Origin: Pseudomonas fulva 12-X | GTDB lineage: Bacteria > Pseudomonadota > Gammaproteobacteria > Pseudomonadales > Pseudomonadaceae | Assembly (NCBI RefSeq): GCF_000213805.1 | Contig: NC_015556.1 | Coordinates: 1,736,001 to 1,800,000, forward strand | Reading direction: 5' to 3' | Length of the DNA stretch: 64,000 nucleotides | Shown here: positions 44,615-53,750 of the stretch, in pieces | Numbering within the stretch: the stretch's first letter is position 1 | Layout: each line of letters opens with the position of its first letter | Translations under genes and position numbers: made by a program | The notes under the pieces: generated by a model | Databases searched by the model: none | The model's input: the letters and a program-made list of their open reading frames with translations, nothing else | What the model was told of the DNA's origin: nothing

Positions 44615-46558
44615 TCAGGTTCGGAAGCGGCGAACCAGGCCGTTGAGTTCGCCGGACAGGCTTTCCAGGCGCTGGGAGTCGCTGCGCGCCGAGTGGGCCA
44701 GTTCCTCGACGAGCTGGGCGTCGGTGTGGATCTGCGCGATGTGCCGGTTGATGTCCTCGGCGACCTGATGCTGCTCTTCGGCCGCGGTGGCGATCTGACT
44801 GTTCTGATCACGGATCTCGTCGACCGAGGCGCGGATCTGCTCGAAGGCATCGCGGGCCTGCTGGATGCGTTCCACGCTCTGCTGGGACATGCTCAGGCTG
44901 CTCTGCATCTGCTTGGTCACGTCCTGGGTGCGTTTGGCCAGGCCGCCCAGCAGGCCATCGATCTCCCCGGTCGAGTCCGCGGTGCGCTTGGCCAGCGCGC
45001 GCACTTCGTCGGCGACCACCGCGAAGCCGCGACCCTGCTCGCCGGCTCGGGCTGCTTCGATGGCGGCGTTGAGGGCCAGCAGGTTAGTCTGCTCGGCGAT
45101 CGAGCGAATGGTGTCGAGGATGGCGTTGATGTTCTTGCTGTCCTGCTCCAGCACCTGCATGGCCTGGGCGGACTTTTGCAGGTTCTCGCTGAGCTGGGTG
45201 ACGCTGCCGGTGGCTTCGTCGATCTGCAACTGGCCGCCATGCACCTGGCGCTGGCCGGAGTCCGCCGAGCTGGCCGCCTGGCTGCACGAGCGGGCCACTT
45301 CATTGGCGGTGGCGACCATCTCGTTGAAGGCGGTGGACACCAGCTCAACGGCTTCGCGCTGGCGCACGGCCGCATCGTTCATGTCCAGGGCCACGCGGGT
45401 GGTGGCGTCGGAAGCGGTCTGCAGGTCCGCCGAGGCGCTGCCGATACGCTGTACCAGGGTGCGGATGGCACCGAGGAATTGGTTGAACCAACGCGCCAGC
45501 AGGGCGGTTTCGTCGTTGCCGCGCACGTCGAGGTTGCGGGTCAGGTCACCTTCGCCCTGGGCGATGCCTTCCAGGCCGCCGGCCACGCTGCGGATCGGTT
45601 TGACGATCAGCCCAGCGAAGCTGGCGCCGACGATGGCGAACAGCACGGCCAGCACGGCAGCGATCACGCCGATCTGCCAGGTCAGGCTGGTGGCCTTGGC
45701 CATCACCTCACCGCGCTCGATCAGGCCGATAAAGCGCCAGCCCAGCTTTTCGGACGACCAGACGTTGGTCATGTAGGTCACGCCGCCCAGCTCGACCTCG
45801 GCGAAGCCACTCTTCACGGCCGCCAGTTCGCGGTAGCCGTCACCCAGCTCATCCAGGCGCTTGAAGTTGTGCGCCGCATCGCGCGGGTCGACCAGCACGT
45901 TGCCGCTGTTCTCCAGCAGCATCAGGTAGCCGCTTTCGCCGAGCTTGATCTGCTTGACCAGGTCGGTGAGCTGCTTGAGCGACACGTCCAGGCCGATGGC
46001 GCCTATGGGCTGGCCCTGGGCGTTGTCGATGGTGTGCACGGTACCCATCAGCACCACGTCATCGGGCGCCCAGTAGTAGGCCGGTGTGCGCACGATCTTG
46101 CCGGGCGCGGCCATGGCTGCCTTGTACCAGGGGCGCTGGCGCGGGTCGTAGCTGTTGAGCTTGGGGTCGTCCGGCCAGACCAGGTAGCCGCCATCCTGGT
46201 GGCCCACCTGCAGGTAGGCGGTGGTCGGGTGGCTGGTGGCGAACTGGTTCAGCCCGTACAGCAGCGCCTGGTTGCTGGCCGGTAGCGGCGTCTGGGCGGC
46301 GTCGGCTGCGGTGTAGTTCTTCAGGTTCTGGTTGTTTCGCAGCAGATCGCTCTTGGCCAGGTATTCGACGTTCTGGGCGATGGCGTCGAAGAACTGGTTC
46401 ATCGCGTTGTCGATCTGGCGAATCTCCCGGCTGCTGCTGTCGAGAAAATCGTCCCGGGCCTGCTCGCGCAGGTTGATGACGACCACGATGGCGACCAGCA
46501 CCACGGGCACACAGGCGATGGCCGCAAAGCCCCAGGTAAGCTTCTGTTTGATGTTCAC
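44615..46558 (-). CDS. Methyl-accepting chemotaxis protein, dCache_1 amino-acid type (paralog B)
   Basis: A 647-aa receptor, exactly as long as the paralog at 42482 and with the same GTG start context. It is nearly identical across TM1, TM2, HAMP and signalling domain, but the periplasmic dCache is more diverged (for example [20 protein letters not shown] against [20 protein letters not shown]). The ligand motif is kept ([19 protein letters not shown]), so it is again an amino-acid-type sensor, probably with a different ligand range. The arrangement shows a tandem duplication followed by divergence of the sensor. Confidence 0.93.
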   Translation of the reverse strand: MNIKQKLTWGFAAIACVPVVLVAIVVVINLREQARDDFLDSSSREIRQIDNAMNQFFDAIAQNVEYLAKSDLLRNNQNLKNYTAADAAQTPLPASNQALLYGLNQFATSHPTTAYLQVGHQDGGYLVWPDDPKLNSYDPRQRPWYKAAMAAPGKIVRTPAYYWAPDDVVLMGTVHTIDNAQGQPIGAIGLDVSLKQLTDLVKQIKLGESGYLMLLENSGNVLVDPRDAAHNFKRLDELGDGYRELAAVKSGFAEVELGGVTYMTNVWSSEKLGWRFIGLIERGEVMAKATSLTWQIGVIAAVLAVLFAIVGASFAGLIVKPIRSVAGGLEGIAQGEGDLTRNLDVRGNDETALLARWFNQFLGAIRTLVQRIGSASADLQTASDATTRVALDMNDAAVRQREAVELVSTAFNEMVATANEVARSCSQAASSADSGQRQVHGGQLQIDEATGSVTQLSENLQKSAQAMQVLEQDSKNINAILDTIRSIAEQTNLLALNAAIEAARAGEQGRGFAVVADEVRALAKRTADSTGEIDGLLGGLAKRTQDVTKQMQSSLSMSQQSVERIQQARDAFEQIRASVDEIRDQNSQIATAAEEQHQVAEDINRHIAQIHTDAQLVEELAHSARSDSQRLESLSGELNGLVRRFRT

Positions 46559-47027
46559 GATGGTTCCTGCTTGAGCGAAGGCTGTTGTTTTTTTCAGGTA
46601 AAGGCAGTCGAAACGCGTGTACTACTTTGATGGCTTAATGCTATATCAGCGTAAACTATCGGTATGTGGTATGCCAATAGTTTGGCGTCAGTGATTGATC
46701 GTTGTTGTGCCGGTACGCGGGCTTGAGAGCCGGCGTGGCAAGGCTAAAGAAGTGCTGCCGGCTGAATGTGAAACAGTGGGAATCGCCGGCGTGTTGGAGG
46801 CGGTCAGCGGCAGGCAAGCTGCCGGCGTGGTGAGGTAGTGCTCGGGCATGACGGTCCTTGTCGAGGTGGGAGGCGCGGCGGATTCTACCGCGGTGCTGCT
46901 CTGCTGCGCGTGTGTCGGCTGCAATAAGTAATAGCGTGCCTTCACCGCCAGCAGGCAGTAGAGCAGCAGGTCAGCCCGAAAAGCACAATCCCGCGGCAGG
47001 CGCGGGATCGTTGAGTGAAAACAGCTG
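46559..47027. promoter_or_regulatory. Long intergenic region upstream of receptor B
   Basis: A 469-base gap. It contains an inverted repeat AAACTAT/ATAGTTT (46653-46683) about 100 bases upstream of receptor B, which may be an operator, and a terminator-like stem ATCCCGCG/CGCGGGAT (46988-47009) past the stop of the polyamine-binding protein gene. A short open frame at 46688-46945 has no ribosome-binding site and odd composition; I do not call it a gene. Confidence 0.4.
46978..47009 (-). terminator. Terminator of the polyamine-binding protein gene
   Basis: On the minus strand ATCCCGCG-CCTGC-CGCGGGAT followed by TGTGCTTTT. Confidence 0.65.
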
Positions 47028-48128
47028 TTAGCTGCCGGTCTTGATTTTCACCCAGGCACGGGTGCGTACCCGTTCGATCTTCTGCGGCAGCGGCTGGATG
47101 CCGAACAGGGTTTTCTGCAGTTCAGCCGTTGGCGTCAGATCCGGGTTGTCGCTGATCGCCTTGTCCACCATCAGCATGGAATCCTTGTTCGGGTTGGGGT
47201 AACCGAGGAAGTCGCTTATCGGCGCGATCACCTTGGGATCCAGGAGATTGTTGAGAAATTCGTGGGCTTCCTCGACGTTCTGGGCGCTTTTCGGGATGGC
47301 GAAGGTGTCGAACCAGATCGGCGCGCCTTCCTTGGGCAGGCGCCATTCGACCTTGACGCCGTTGCCGGCCTCCTTGGCGCGGTTGGCGAACTGGTAGAAG
47401 CTGCCCGAGTAGCCGATGGCCACGCAGATATCGCCGTTGGCGATGTCGGTCATGTACTTGGCCGAATGGAAGTAGGTCACGTAGGGGCGCACCTTCATCA
47501 GCAGCTCGGTGGCCTTTTCGTAATCCTGCGGGTTGGTGCTGTTCGGCGGCAGGCCCAGGTAGTGCAGGGCGATAGGCAGGATTTCGTTGGGTGCATCGAG
47601 CATGGTCACGCCGCACTGTTTGAGCTTTTCCATGTTTTCGGGTTTGAACACCAGGTCCCAGCTGTTCACGGGCGCATTTTCGCCGAGTACGGACTTGACC
47701 TTGTCCGGGTTGTAGCCGATCAGCACGGTGCCGTACATGTAGGGCACGCCGTACTGGTTGCCGGGGTCGTTGGTCTCCAGCAGCTTGAGCAGCGCAGGAT
47801 CCAGATGCTTCCAGTTGGGCAGCTTGCTCTTGTCGAGCTTCTGGAACACGCCAGCCTTGATCTGGGTGTCGAGGAACATGTTGGACGGCACCACCAGGTC
47901 GTAACCCGAGTTGCCGGTCAGCAGCTTGGCTTCCAGTGCCTCGTTGGTCTCGAAGGTATCCCAGGTCAGCTTGATGCCGGTGTTCTGCTGAAAATCCTTG
48001 AGGGTCTGCGGCAGCATGTAGTCCGCCCAGTTGTAGACGCGCAATTCCCGTGCTTGGACCATGGCACTGCCGGCCAGCAGCGCAACGCCGTATAGCGCGC
48101 TGCCGAACAGACTGTGGAGATTTTTCAT
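47028..48128 (-). CDS. Polyamine ABC transporter periplasmic binding protein (PotF/SpuD type)
   Basis: A 366-aa secreted binding protein. Signal peptide about 1-26 (ending SAMVQA before RELRVYNWADY). The mature sequence follows PotF/SpuD closely: VYNWADYMLPQTL, DTFETNEALEAKLLTGNSGYDLVVPS, YMYGTVLIGYN, and IGYSGSFYQFANRAKEA; Trp and Asp residues for polyamine amines are present. No permease or ATPase gene is adjacent, so it must use a transporter encoded elsewhere. It follows the acetylpolyamine amidohydrolase gene by 45 bases on the same strand, an order like PA1409-PA1410 of P. aeruginosa. Confidence 0.9.
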   Translation of the reverse strand: MKNLHSLFGSALYGVALLAGSAMVQARELRVYNWADYMLPQTLKDFQQNTGIKLTWDTFETNEALEAKLLTGNSGYDLVVPSNMFLDTQIKAGVFQKLDKSKLPNWKHLDPALLKLLETNDPGNQYGVPYMYGTVLIGYNPDKVKSVLGENAPVNSWDLVFKPENMEKLKQCGVTMLDAPNEILPIALHYLGLPPNSTNPQDYEKATELLMKVRPYVTYFHSAKYMTDIANGDICVAIGYSGSFYQFANRAKEAGNGVKVEWRLPKEGAPIWFDTFAIPKSAQNVEEAHEFLNNLLDPKVIAPISDFLGYPNPNKDSMLMVDKAISDNPDLTPTAELQKTLFGIQPLPQKIERVRTRAWVKIKTGS

Positions 48129-48173
48129 CGTTATGTGCTCCGTTGTATGTATGGTTGTCGGCAGTTTGTAGAG

Positions 48174-49202
48174 TTAAGCACCCTCGAAGCCTTCCAATAC
48201 GTTCACCGCATTGATGCCGATCTCCTCCACCGCATAGCCGCCCTCCATCACGAACAGGGTCGGTTTGCCGAGGCGGGCGATGCGTTCACCCATGCGCAGG
48301 TAGTCGGGGTTGTCGAGCTTGAACTGGGAAATCGGGTCTTCCTTGAAGGTGTCCACGCCCAGGGACACCACGATCACGTCAGGCGCGTACTCGGTGATAC
48401 GGGCGCAGGCTTGTTCCAGGGCCGCGCTCCAGCGATCCCAGCCGCTGCCCGAGGCTAGCGGCAGGTTGAAGTTGAAGCCCTTGCCTGCGCCTTCGCCGAT
48501 TTCGTCGTGGTAGCCCAGGAAAAACGGGAATTCGAAGCTCGGGTCGCCATGGATAGAGGTCACCAGCACGTCGCTGCGTTCGTAGAAGATCGACTGGGTA
48601 CCGTTACCGTGGTGGTAATCCACGTCGAGAATCGCCACACGCTTGCAGCCCTGATCGAGAAACGCCTGGGTGGCGATCGCCGCGTTGTTCAGGTAGCAGT
48701 AGCCACCCATTAGGTCGGCGGCGGCGTGGTGACCTGGTGGGCGGCACAGGGCGAAGGCGCTCTTGGCGCCATCGCTGATCAGCTTCTGGCCGGTGAGGGC
48801 GACCTGCGCGGCGCTCCAGGCTGCTTGCCAGGTGCCGGCCGTGATAGGCGCACCACCGTCGAAACTGTAGTAACCGAGCTGGCCGAGCAGGGTGTCCGGC
48901 AGCACGCTGCGCAGCGTGCGCGCAGGCCAGGTGAAAGGCAGGATGTCGCCATCGCGGCCCATCGCCGTCCAGCGCTGCCAGGCGCCTTCGAAAAAGCTCA
49001 GGTAGTCACGATCATGGATGCGTTCGATCGGCGTGCGGCCGAAGTCGCTCGGCTCCAGCACCTCGCCGAGCCCCTGCTTGCGCACCCTGGCCAGCACATG
49101 GTCGGCCCGCGAGGGCATTTCGAAGCAGGGCTTGAGCTCACCGTCGATGATTTCGCAGCGCCCGTGGTGCAGGTGGTGGTCGTCGCTGTAGATCGTCTGC
49201 AT
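48174..49202 (-). CDS. Acetylpolyamine amidohydrolase (class II histone deacetylase family)
   Basis: A 342-aa zinc deacetylase. Active-site residues are visible: tandem His H158/H159 (RPPGHHAA), zinc ligands D194 and H196 (LDVDYHHGNG) and a third Asp in GVDTFKEDP, with the transition-state Tyr in MEGGYAVEE. The length and the N-terminal MQTIYSDDHHLHHG match bacterial acetylpolyamine amidohydrolases (AphA/AphB), which free putrescine or cadaverine from acetyl forms. ATG 49202 follows GGGAGAG. With the binding protein downstream it forms a uptake-plus-deacetylation unit. Confidence 0.9.
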   Translation of the reverse strand: MQTIYSDDHHLHHGRCEIIDGELKPCFEMPSRADHVLARVRKQGLGEVLEPSDFGRTPIERIHDRDYLSFFEGAWQRWTAMGRDGDILPFTWPARTLRSVLPDTLLGQLGYYSFDGGAPITAGTWQAAWSAAQVALTGQKLISDGAKSAFALCRPPGHHAAADLMGGYCYLNNAAIATQAFLDQGCKRVAILDVDYHHGNGTQSIFYERSDVLVTSIHGDPSFEFPFFLGYHDEIGEGAGKGFNFNLPLASGSGWDRWSAALEQACARITEYAPDVIVVSLGVDTFKEDPISQFKLDNPDYLRMGERIARLGKPTLFVMEGGYAVEEIGINAVNVLEGFEGA

Positions 49203-49378
49203 GTTCGGCTCTCCCGCTGTTGATGACAGCATTCTTGGCTGCATTCGGCAGGGGAGGAAATGAGCGCAACGGCCAAAAGGGGATAAATGTGGCCAGCAAA
49301 TGGCGCATGGGCGAACCGCATCAGTGCGCCTGATGGGCGGCCGGCCACCTGAATAACGACCCGGTCCCGAGGCGCCAT

Positions 49379-50383
49379 TCAGGCCAGGGCAGGGCGCCGA
49401 TAGCGGCTCGGCGAGGTGCCGCTCCAGCGCTGGAAGGCGTGGCGAAAACTGGCCGTTTCGCTGTAGCCCAGTGCCTCAGCGATATGGGCAATCGGCAGAC
49501 GTTCTTCGCCCAACAAGCGGCGTGCCTGCTCGAAGCGCAGCTCGTCGAGCAGGCCCTGGTAGTTGGTGCCCACTTCCTGCAACTGCCGGCGTAGTGTGCG
49601 CGAGGAGCAGCGCAGCTGGCGCGCCAGGCCCTCGAGCCCAGGCGATGCCGGCAGGTTGGCGACCAATAACTGGCGTACCCGGTTGATCAGCGCCTGGTGG
49701 GAGATGAATTCATGGTTCAGCTGCCGGCAGCGCTCCAGGGTGTCGCGATGGGTCACCGGGTCGGCCAGGGGCAGCCGGCGGTCCAGCCACTTCGCCTCGA
49801 AGGCGATGGCGTTATCGGCCGCGTTGAACTGCACCGGGCAGGCGAAATCCCGCGCGTACTGGCGCTGATAGCGCGGCGCGCGGTGGGTGAAACGGGCAGC
49901 GTGCAGTGGCAGCGCGCGGCCGAGCAGGTCGTCGCAGATCAGTTTCAGGGAGGCGACGCACAGCTCGGCGTTGAAGGTCAGCAGCTCCGGCGCATCGCGG
50001 TACTGGCTGGCTTCGATCCAGGCGAAATCGCCGTCACGGCGCAGGCGCAATTCGAACAGCGTGCCGAGCAACGCCGGGAAGCTGAAGGCGACTTGCAGCG
50101 CTTCGCCCAGGGTCGCGGCGGACAACAGGCTGAAGCCCAGCAAGCCGTAGGACGATACGTGCAGACGCCGACCGAGCAGCAGGCCCAGGTCCTGGCGCAG
50201 CCCAGTGGCGTTGCGAAACACCTGGCGTTCCTGGGCGATGCTGATGCGCATGTCCGAGCGCTGCAGGTCGGCCGGTTTGATGCCGCTGCCGGCCAGCAGC
50301 GTTTCAGGTCGGATGTCGTCCTGGCAGAGGGTGTCCAGGATCAGGGCGACGGCATGGAGGGTGGTCAACTGGGAATGCTGCAT
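49379..50383 (-). CDS. AraC family transcriptional regulator (OruR-type)
   Basis: A 334-aa regulator with an N-terminal Arabinose_bd-type effector domain (about 20-205) and a C-terminal AraC HTH pair (about 230-330: LEGLARQLRCSSRTLRRQLQ, then LPIAHIAEALGYSETASFRHAFQRW). This is the OruR/ArgR-like subgroup. ATG 50383 is taken; a GTG one codon earlier is also open. It is on the same strand as and 176 bases upstream of the amidohydrolase gene, so it may control the polyamine pair, which is inferred from position only. Confidence 0.88.
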   Translation of the reverse strand: MQHSQLTTLHAVALILDTLCQDDIRPETLLAGSGIKPADLQRSDMRISIAQERQVFRNATGLRQDLGLLLGRRLHVSSYGLLGFSLLSAATLGEALQVAFSFPALLGTLFELRLRRDGDFAWIEASQYRDAPELLTFNAELCVASLKLICDDLLGRALPLHAARFTHRAPRYQRQYARDFACPVQFNAADNAIAFEAKWLDRRLPLADPVTHRDTLERCRQLNHEFISHQALINRVRQLLVANLPASPGLEGLARQLRCSSRTLRRQLQEVGTNYQGLLDELRFEQARRLLGEERLPIAHIAEALGYSETASFRHAFQRWSGTSPSRYRRPALA

Positions 50384-50572
50384 CACGGCACGCCTTCTCG
50401 TTACAGATGCGAGAGTCAGGCAATAAGCGTGCCTTGCATGCCGGGCGCAGTGCCGAGCGCGGGCGGGTGCTTCGCCTTGGACAGAGGCGGGTGGATGTAG
50501 CCGAAGGTAACGTCGCGCCCGCTCGTAACCTGGGTGCCAGCGTTGCAGCCAGGTTACCAGCGTGGCTGCGAC

Positions 50573-51370
50573 TTACAGCGCCACGTACAGCAGGAAGGTG
50601 CCGAGGATCAGGCGGTAGATCACGTAGGGCAGCATGCCGATGCGGTCGAGCGCGGCCAAAAACAGCTTGATGCACAGGAATGCCGAGACGAACGACAGGC
50701 CGATGCCCCAGGCCATGTCGCCCCAGTGCGCGCCATCGCCTTGTTCGATCAGGTGCAGGGCCTTGAGGCTGCCGGCGGCGAGAATCAGCGGGATCGACAG
50801 CAGGAAGGAGAAGCTCGCCGCGCTCTTGCGGTCGAAGCCGAGCATCAGCGCGGCGGTCATGGTGATGCCCGAGCGCGAGGTGCCGGGAATCAGCGCGAGC
50901 ATCTGCGCCAGGCCGATCAGCAGCGCATGCCGCCAGTTCATGCGGCTCATGTCGACGTCGCGGCTACCTTTGGCGTCGGCCCACCAGAGCACCAGGCCGA
51001 ACACGATGGTGGTGGTGCCGATCACCAGCATGGAACGGGTGTACTGCTCGATCAGTGACTCGAACACCAATCCGGCCACTGCCGCCGGGATGGTCGCCAG
51101 GAGAATCATCCAGCCCATGCGGCTTTCCGGTGTGGCGCGGCGGTGCAGCACGTGCCCCAGCCAGCCGCTGACGATGGCGGCGATCTGCTGACGAAAGGCG
51201 AGCACCACGGCCATCAGGGTGCCAACGTGCACGGCGACGTCGAAGGCCTGGCCCTGGTCCGGCCAGCCCAGCAGTTGCGAGGGCAGGATCAGGTGGGCAG
51301 AGGAGGAAACGGGGATAAATTCGGTGACGCCTTGAATCAGCGACAGAACGAGCAGGTGTAGCCAGTCCAT
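50573..51370 (-). CDS. uppP: Undecaprenyl-diphosphate phosphatase UppP (BacA)
   Basis: A 265-aa inner-membrane enzyme that recycles the lipid carrier for peptidoglycan and other envelope polymers and gives bacitracin resistance when overproduced. The two catalytic motifs are clear: TEFIPVSSSAHL (16-27, Glu17/Glu-rich site) and PGTSRSG (162-168). About eight hydrophobic segments. ATG 51370 has AAGGA upstream; the longer open frame (to 51523) has no coding support. It stands alone. Confidence 0.95.
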   Translation of the reverse strand: MDWLHLLVLSLIQGVTEFIPVSSSAHLILPSQLLGWPDQGQAFDVAVHVGTLMAVVLAFRQQIAAIVSGWLGHVLHRRATPESRMGWMILLATIPAAVAGLVFESLIEQYTRSMLVIGTTTIVFGLVLWWADAKGSRDVDMSRMNWRHALLIGLAQMLALIPGTSRSGITMTAALMLGFDRKSAASFSFLLSIPLILAAGSLKALHLIEQGDGAHWGDMAWGIGLSFVSAFLCIKLFLAALDRIGMLPYVIYRLILGTFLLYVAL

Positions 51371-51600
51371 GAGGGTCCTTAATGAGGGAGCTAACGAATG
51401 TGAACTGCGGGGTATGACCCGGCGTGTGTCCGTTTTTCTCCCTGCGAACCTGTCTGTAAGCTGAAATATGCGCACACAATTTCGCGAATAGCCCGAATTC
51501 TGGCGCGCTGCGGCGCTGCTCACGCGCTACGAATTTGCTATCGTGAGCGCCCCGCGGGCCAAGCACGCGGGGCTCCGTAGACCTCCCGAGAATTCCCTCC

Positions 51601-52884
51601 ATGCAATCTGCAGCCTCGTCGGCACCCGGCCGCCCCCTGACCCGTAGTGATTACAAGACCTTGTCCCTGTCCGCGCTTGGCGGGGCACTGGAATTCTACG
51701 ATTTCATCATTTACGTGTTCTTCGCCACCATCGTCGGCAAGCTGTTCTTCCCGCCGGACATGCCCGATTGGCTGCGCATGCTGCAGACCTTCGGTATCTT
51801 CGCTGCCGGCTACCTGGCTCGCCCGCTGGGCGGCATCATCATGGCCCACTTCGGCGACCTGATCGGCCGCAAGCGCATGTTCACCCTGAGCATCCTGATG
51901 ATGGCGGTGCCGACCCTGATCATGGGCCTGCTGCCGACCTACGCGCAGATCGGCATCCTCGCGCCGCTGATGCTGCTGCTGATGCGCATCATCCAGGGCG
52001 CGGCGATTGGCGGTGAAGTGCCCGGCGCCTGGGTATTCGTTTCCGAGCACGTGCCGGCGCGGCATATCGGCTACGCCTGCGGCACCCTGACCTGCGGCCT
52101 GACCACCGGCATCCTGCTCGGTTCGCTGATGGCCACCCTGATCAACAGCGTGTTCACCGCCGAAGAAGTGCTCGCCTGGGCCTGGCGCGTACCGTTCCTG
52201 ATCGGCGGCGTGTTCGGCCTGTTCGCCATGTACCTGCGCCAGTGGCTGCACGAAACCCCGGTGTTCACCGAGATGCAGCAGCGCAAGGCTCTGGCCGCGG
52301 AATTGCCGCTGAAAACCGTGGTGCGTGACCACCGCGGCAGCGTGGCGATTTCCGCACTGCTGACCTGGCTGCTGTCGGCCGGCATCGTGGTGGCGATCCT
52401 GATGACGCCGACCTTCCTGCAGACTTTCTACGGTTTCAACGCGGTCACTTCGCTGAAGGCCAACAGCCTGGCCATCGTCATGCTCAGCATCGGCTGCATC
52501 ATCAGCGGCGCCCTGTGCGACCGTATCGGCGCCGGCCGCGTGCTGGTGGTCGGCTGCAGCGCGCTGGCGATCTGCGCCTGGTTCTTCTACAGCGGCCTGT
52601 ACACCAATCCGCAGTGGCTGTTCCCGCTGTACGCACTGGTCGGCCTGTTCGTCGGCACCATCGGTGCGGTGCCTTTCGTCATGGTCCACGCCTTTCCGGC
52701 GCCGGTGCGTTTCAGTGGCCTGTCGTTCTCCTACAACATGTCTTATGCGGTATTCGGTGGCCTGACGCCGGTAGCCGTGTCGCTGCTGGTCAAGTGGAGC
52801 CCGCTGGGCCCGGCGTACTACCTGATTTCCCTGTGCTGCGTGGGGGTGGTCATTGGCCTGGTGCTGCTGCGCAAGGGCCGCTGA
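51601..52884 (+). CDS. MFS transporter, metabolite:H+ symporter (MHS) type
   Basis: A 427-aa twelve-segment carrier of the major facilitator superfamily. The opening ALGGALEFYDFIIYVFFA and the loop 2-3 motif AHFGDLIGRKRMFTLSI are typical of the MHS subfamily (citrate, proline or similar organic solutes with protons). The substrate is not assignable. Only 75 bases separate its stop from the HIT gene start, so the two might be cotranscribed, although they have no evident link. Confidence 0.88.
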   Translation: MQSAASSAPGRPLTRSDYKTLSLSALGGALEFYDFIIYVFFATIVGKLFFPPDMPDWLRMLQTFGIFAAGYLARPLGGIIMAHFGDLIGRKRMFTLSILMMAVPTLIMGLLPTYAQIGILAPLMLLLMRIIQGAAIGGEVPGAWVFVSEHVPARHIGYACGTLTCGLTTGILLGSLMATLINSVFTAEEVLAWAWRVPFLIGGVFGLFAMYLRQWLHETPVFTEMQQRKALAAELPLKTVVRDHRGSVAISALLTWLLSAGIVVAILMTPTFLQTFYGFNAVTSLKANSLAIVMLSIGCIISGALCDRIGAGRVLVVGCSALAICAWFFYSGLYTNPQWLFPLYALVGLFVGTIGAVPFVMVHAFPAPVRFSGLSFSYNMSYAVFGGLTPVAVSLLVKWSPLGPAYYLISLCCVGVVIGLVLLRKGR

Positions 52885-52958
52885 GCATTCACGTCACTTC
52901 GCACCTGCCGGCCGAGCCGGTATGGTGCGAGCACGTTCATAACGCGATGGAGAAGCCC

Positions 52959-53399
52959 ATGAGCCTTTACGGCGATTACGATTCGCAGAACATCTTCGCC
53001 AAGATCATTCGCGGCGAGATGCCTTGCTACAAGCTGTATGAAGATGACGACGTGCTGGTGTTTCTCGACCTGTTTCCGCAGTCGTTCGGCCATACCCTGG
53101 TGATCCCCAAGCGCGCTGAAGCTCGCAACCTGCTGGAAATCGACGCCGACAACCTAACCAAGCTGACCCTGGCCGTGCAGAAGGTCGCCCGCGTGCTGGC
53201 CGACGAGCTGCAGCCAGACGGCGTGCAGATCGCCCAATTCAACGGCGCGCCCGCCGGGCAGACGGTGTTCCATATCCACATGCACGTGATTCCGCGTTTC
53301 GCCGAACAGGGGCTGCAGGCTCATGCCAGCGGCAAGGCCGACCCGGCCGAGCTGGAGAAGCTGCAGGCCAGGCTGGTGAAGCGTTTTCAGAGTGCCTGA
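52959..53399 (+). CDS. HIT family nucleotide hydrolase
   Basis: A 146-aa histidine-triad protein. The catalytic triad is HIHMHVIP (about 107-114), preceded by the typical CYKLYEDDDVLVFLDLFPQS and GHTLVIPKR. The enzyme acts on nucleoside phosphoramidates or dinucleotides in the cytosol. ATG 52959 (GGAGAAG upstream) is preferred over ATG 52947. Confidence 0.92.
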   Translation: MSLYGDYDSQNIFAKIIRGEMPCYKLYEDDDVLVFLDLFPQSFGHTLVIPKRAEARNLLEIDADNLTKLTLAVQKVARVLADELQPDGVQIAQFNGAPAGQTVFHIHMHVIPRFAEQGLQAHASGKADPAELEKLQARLVKRFQSA

Positions 53400-53410
53400 T
53401 ACTTGCCAGA

Positions 53411-53479
53411 GTGGGGGGGCGCGCCAGCAGCGCGCTAAATCGCGGGCATGGACTAGGCGTCCCCGCCCGCTCCCACAAG
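53411..53479. repeat. REP element pair, partly degenerate
   Basis: GTGGGGGGGCGCGCC on the left and CCCGCTCCCACAAG on the right enclose TCGCGGGCATGGACTAGGCG, the same family as 5688-5741 with a few changes and an extra stretch. Confidence 0.75.
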
Positions 53480-53588
53480 TGGTTGGCAATCCATAGCTTT
53501 TCTTATGGTAGCTAGAGGTGCGTAGCGGCAATGCGCATTCATCTCCACGCTGAACCTGCTGACGCAAATGCCTACTCGCCCCAGATTA

Positions 53589-53650
53589 TGTGGGAGCGGG
53601 CCATACGCGCGAAAAATCCTGGGCAAGAACTAGGTGTACACGTCTGCTCC
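53589..53650. repeat. Single degenerate REP element
   Basis: TGTGGGAGCGGGCCATACGC followed by GCGAAAAATCCTGGGCAAGA and a decayed right arm (GTCTGCTCCTCAC). Confidence 0.7.
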
Positions 53651-53750
53651 TCACTGAGCAGTGGCTGAGTGCTCTTCAGATGGGCGAGGAGCGCAGCGAC
53701 GATACTCATCGCTCCTGATCAGCGGTTAAGGCTGCACGGGCTCCCCGCGA

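Larger units (their letters stand above)
53400..53750. other. Intergenic region with REP elements
   Basis: A 351-base gap between convergent genes. Apart from the REP copies at 53411-53479 and 53589-53650 nothing gene-like is present. TGTACA occurs at 53635. Confidence 0.6.

Noticed and set aside
42560..46285. Long plus-strand open frames opposite the two dCache receptors (432 and 530 codons)
   Set aside because: Composition is the typical antisense shadow of receptor genes and the two resemble each other only because the receptors do.
46653..46683. FliA promoter for receptor B (CTATCGGT on the plus strand)
   Set aside because: The -35 part does not fit at the right spacing; the AAACTAT/ATAGTTT inverted repeat explains the sequence better.
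46688..46945. Possible 85-aa protein upstream of receptor B
   Set aside because: No ribosome-binding site, Thr/Ser/Pro-rich composition and no domain; more likely non-coding.
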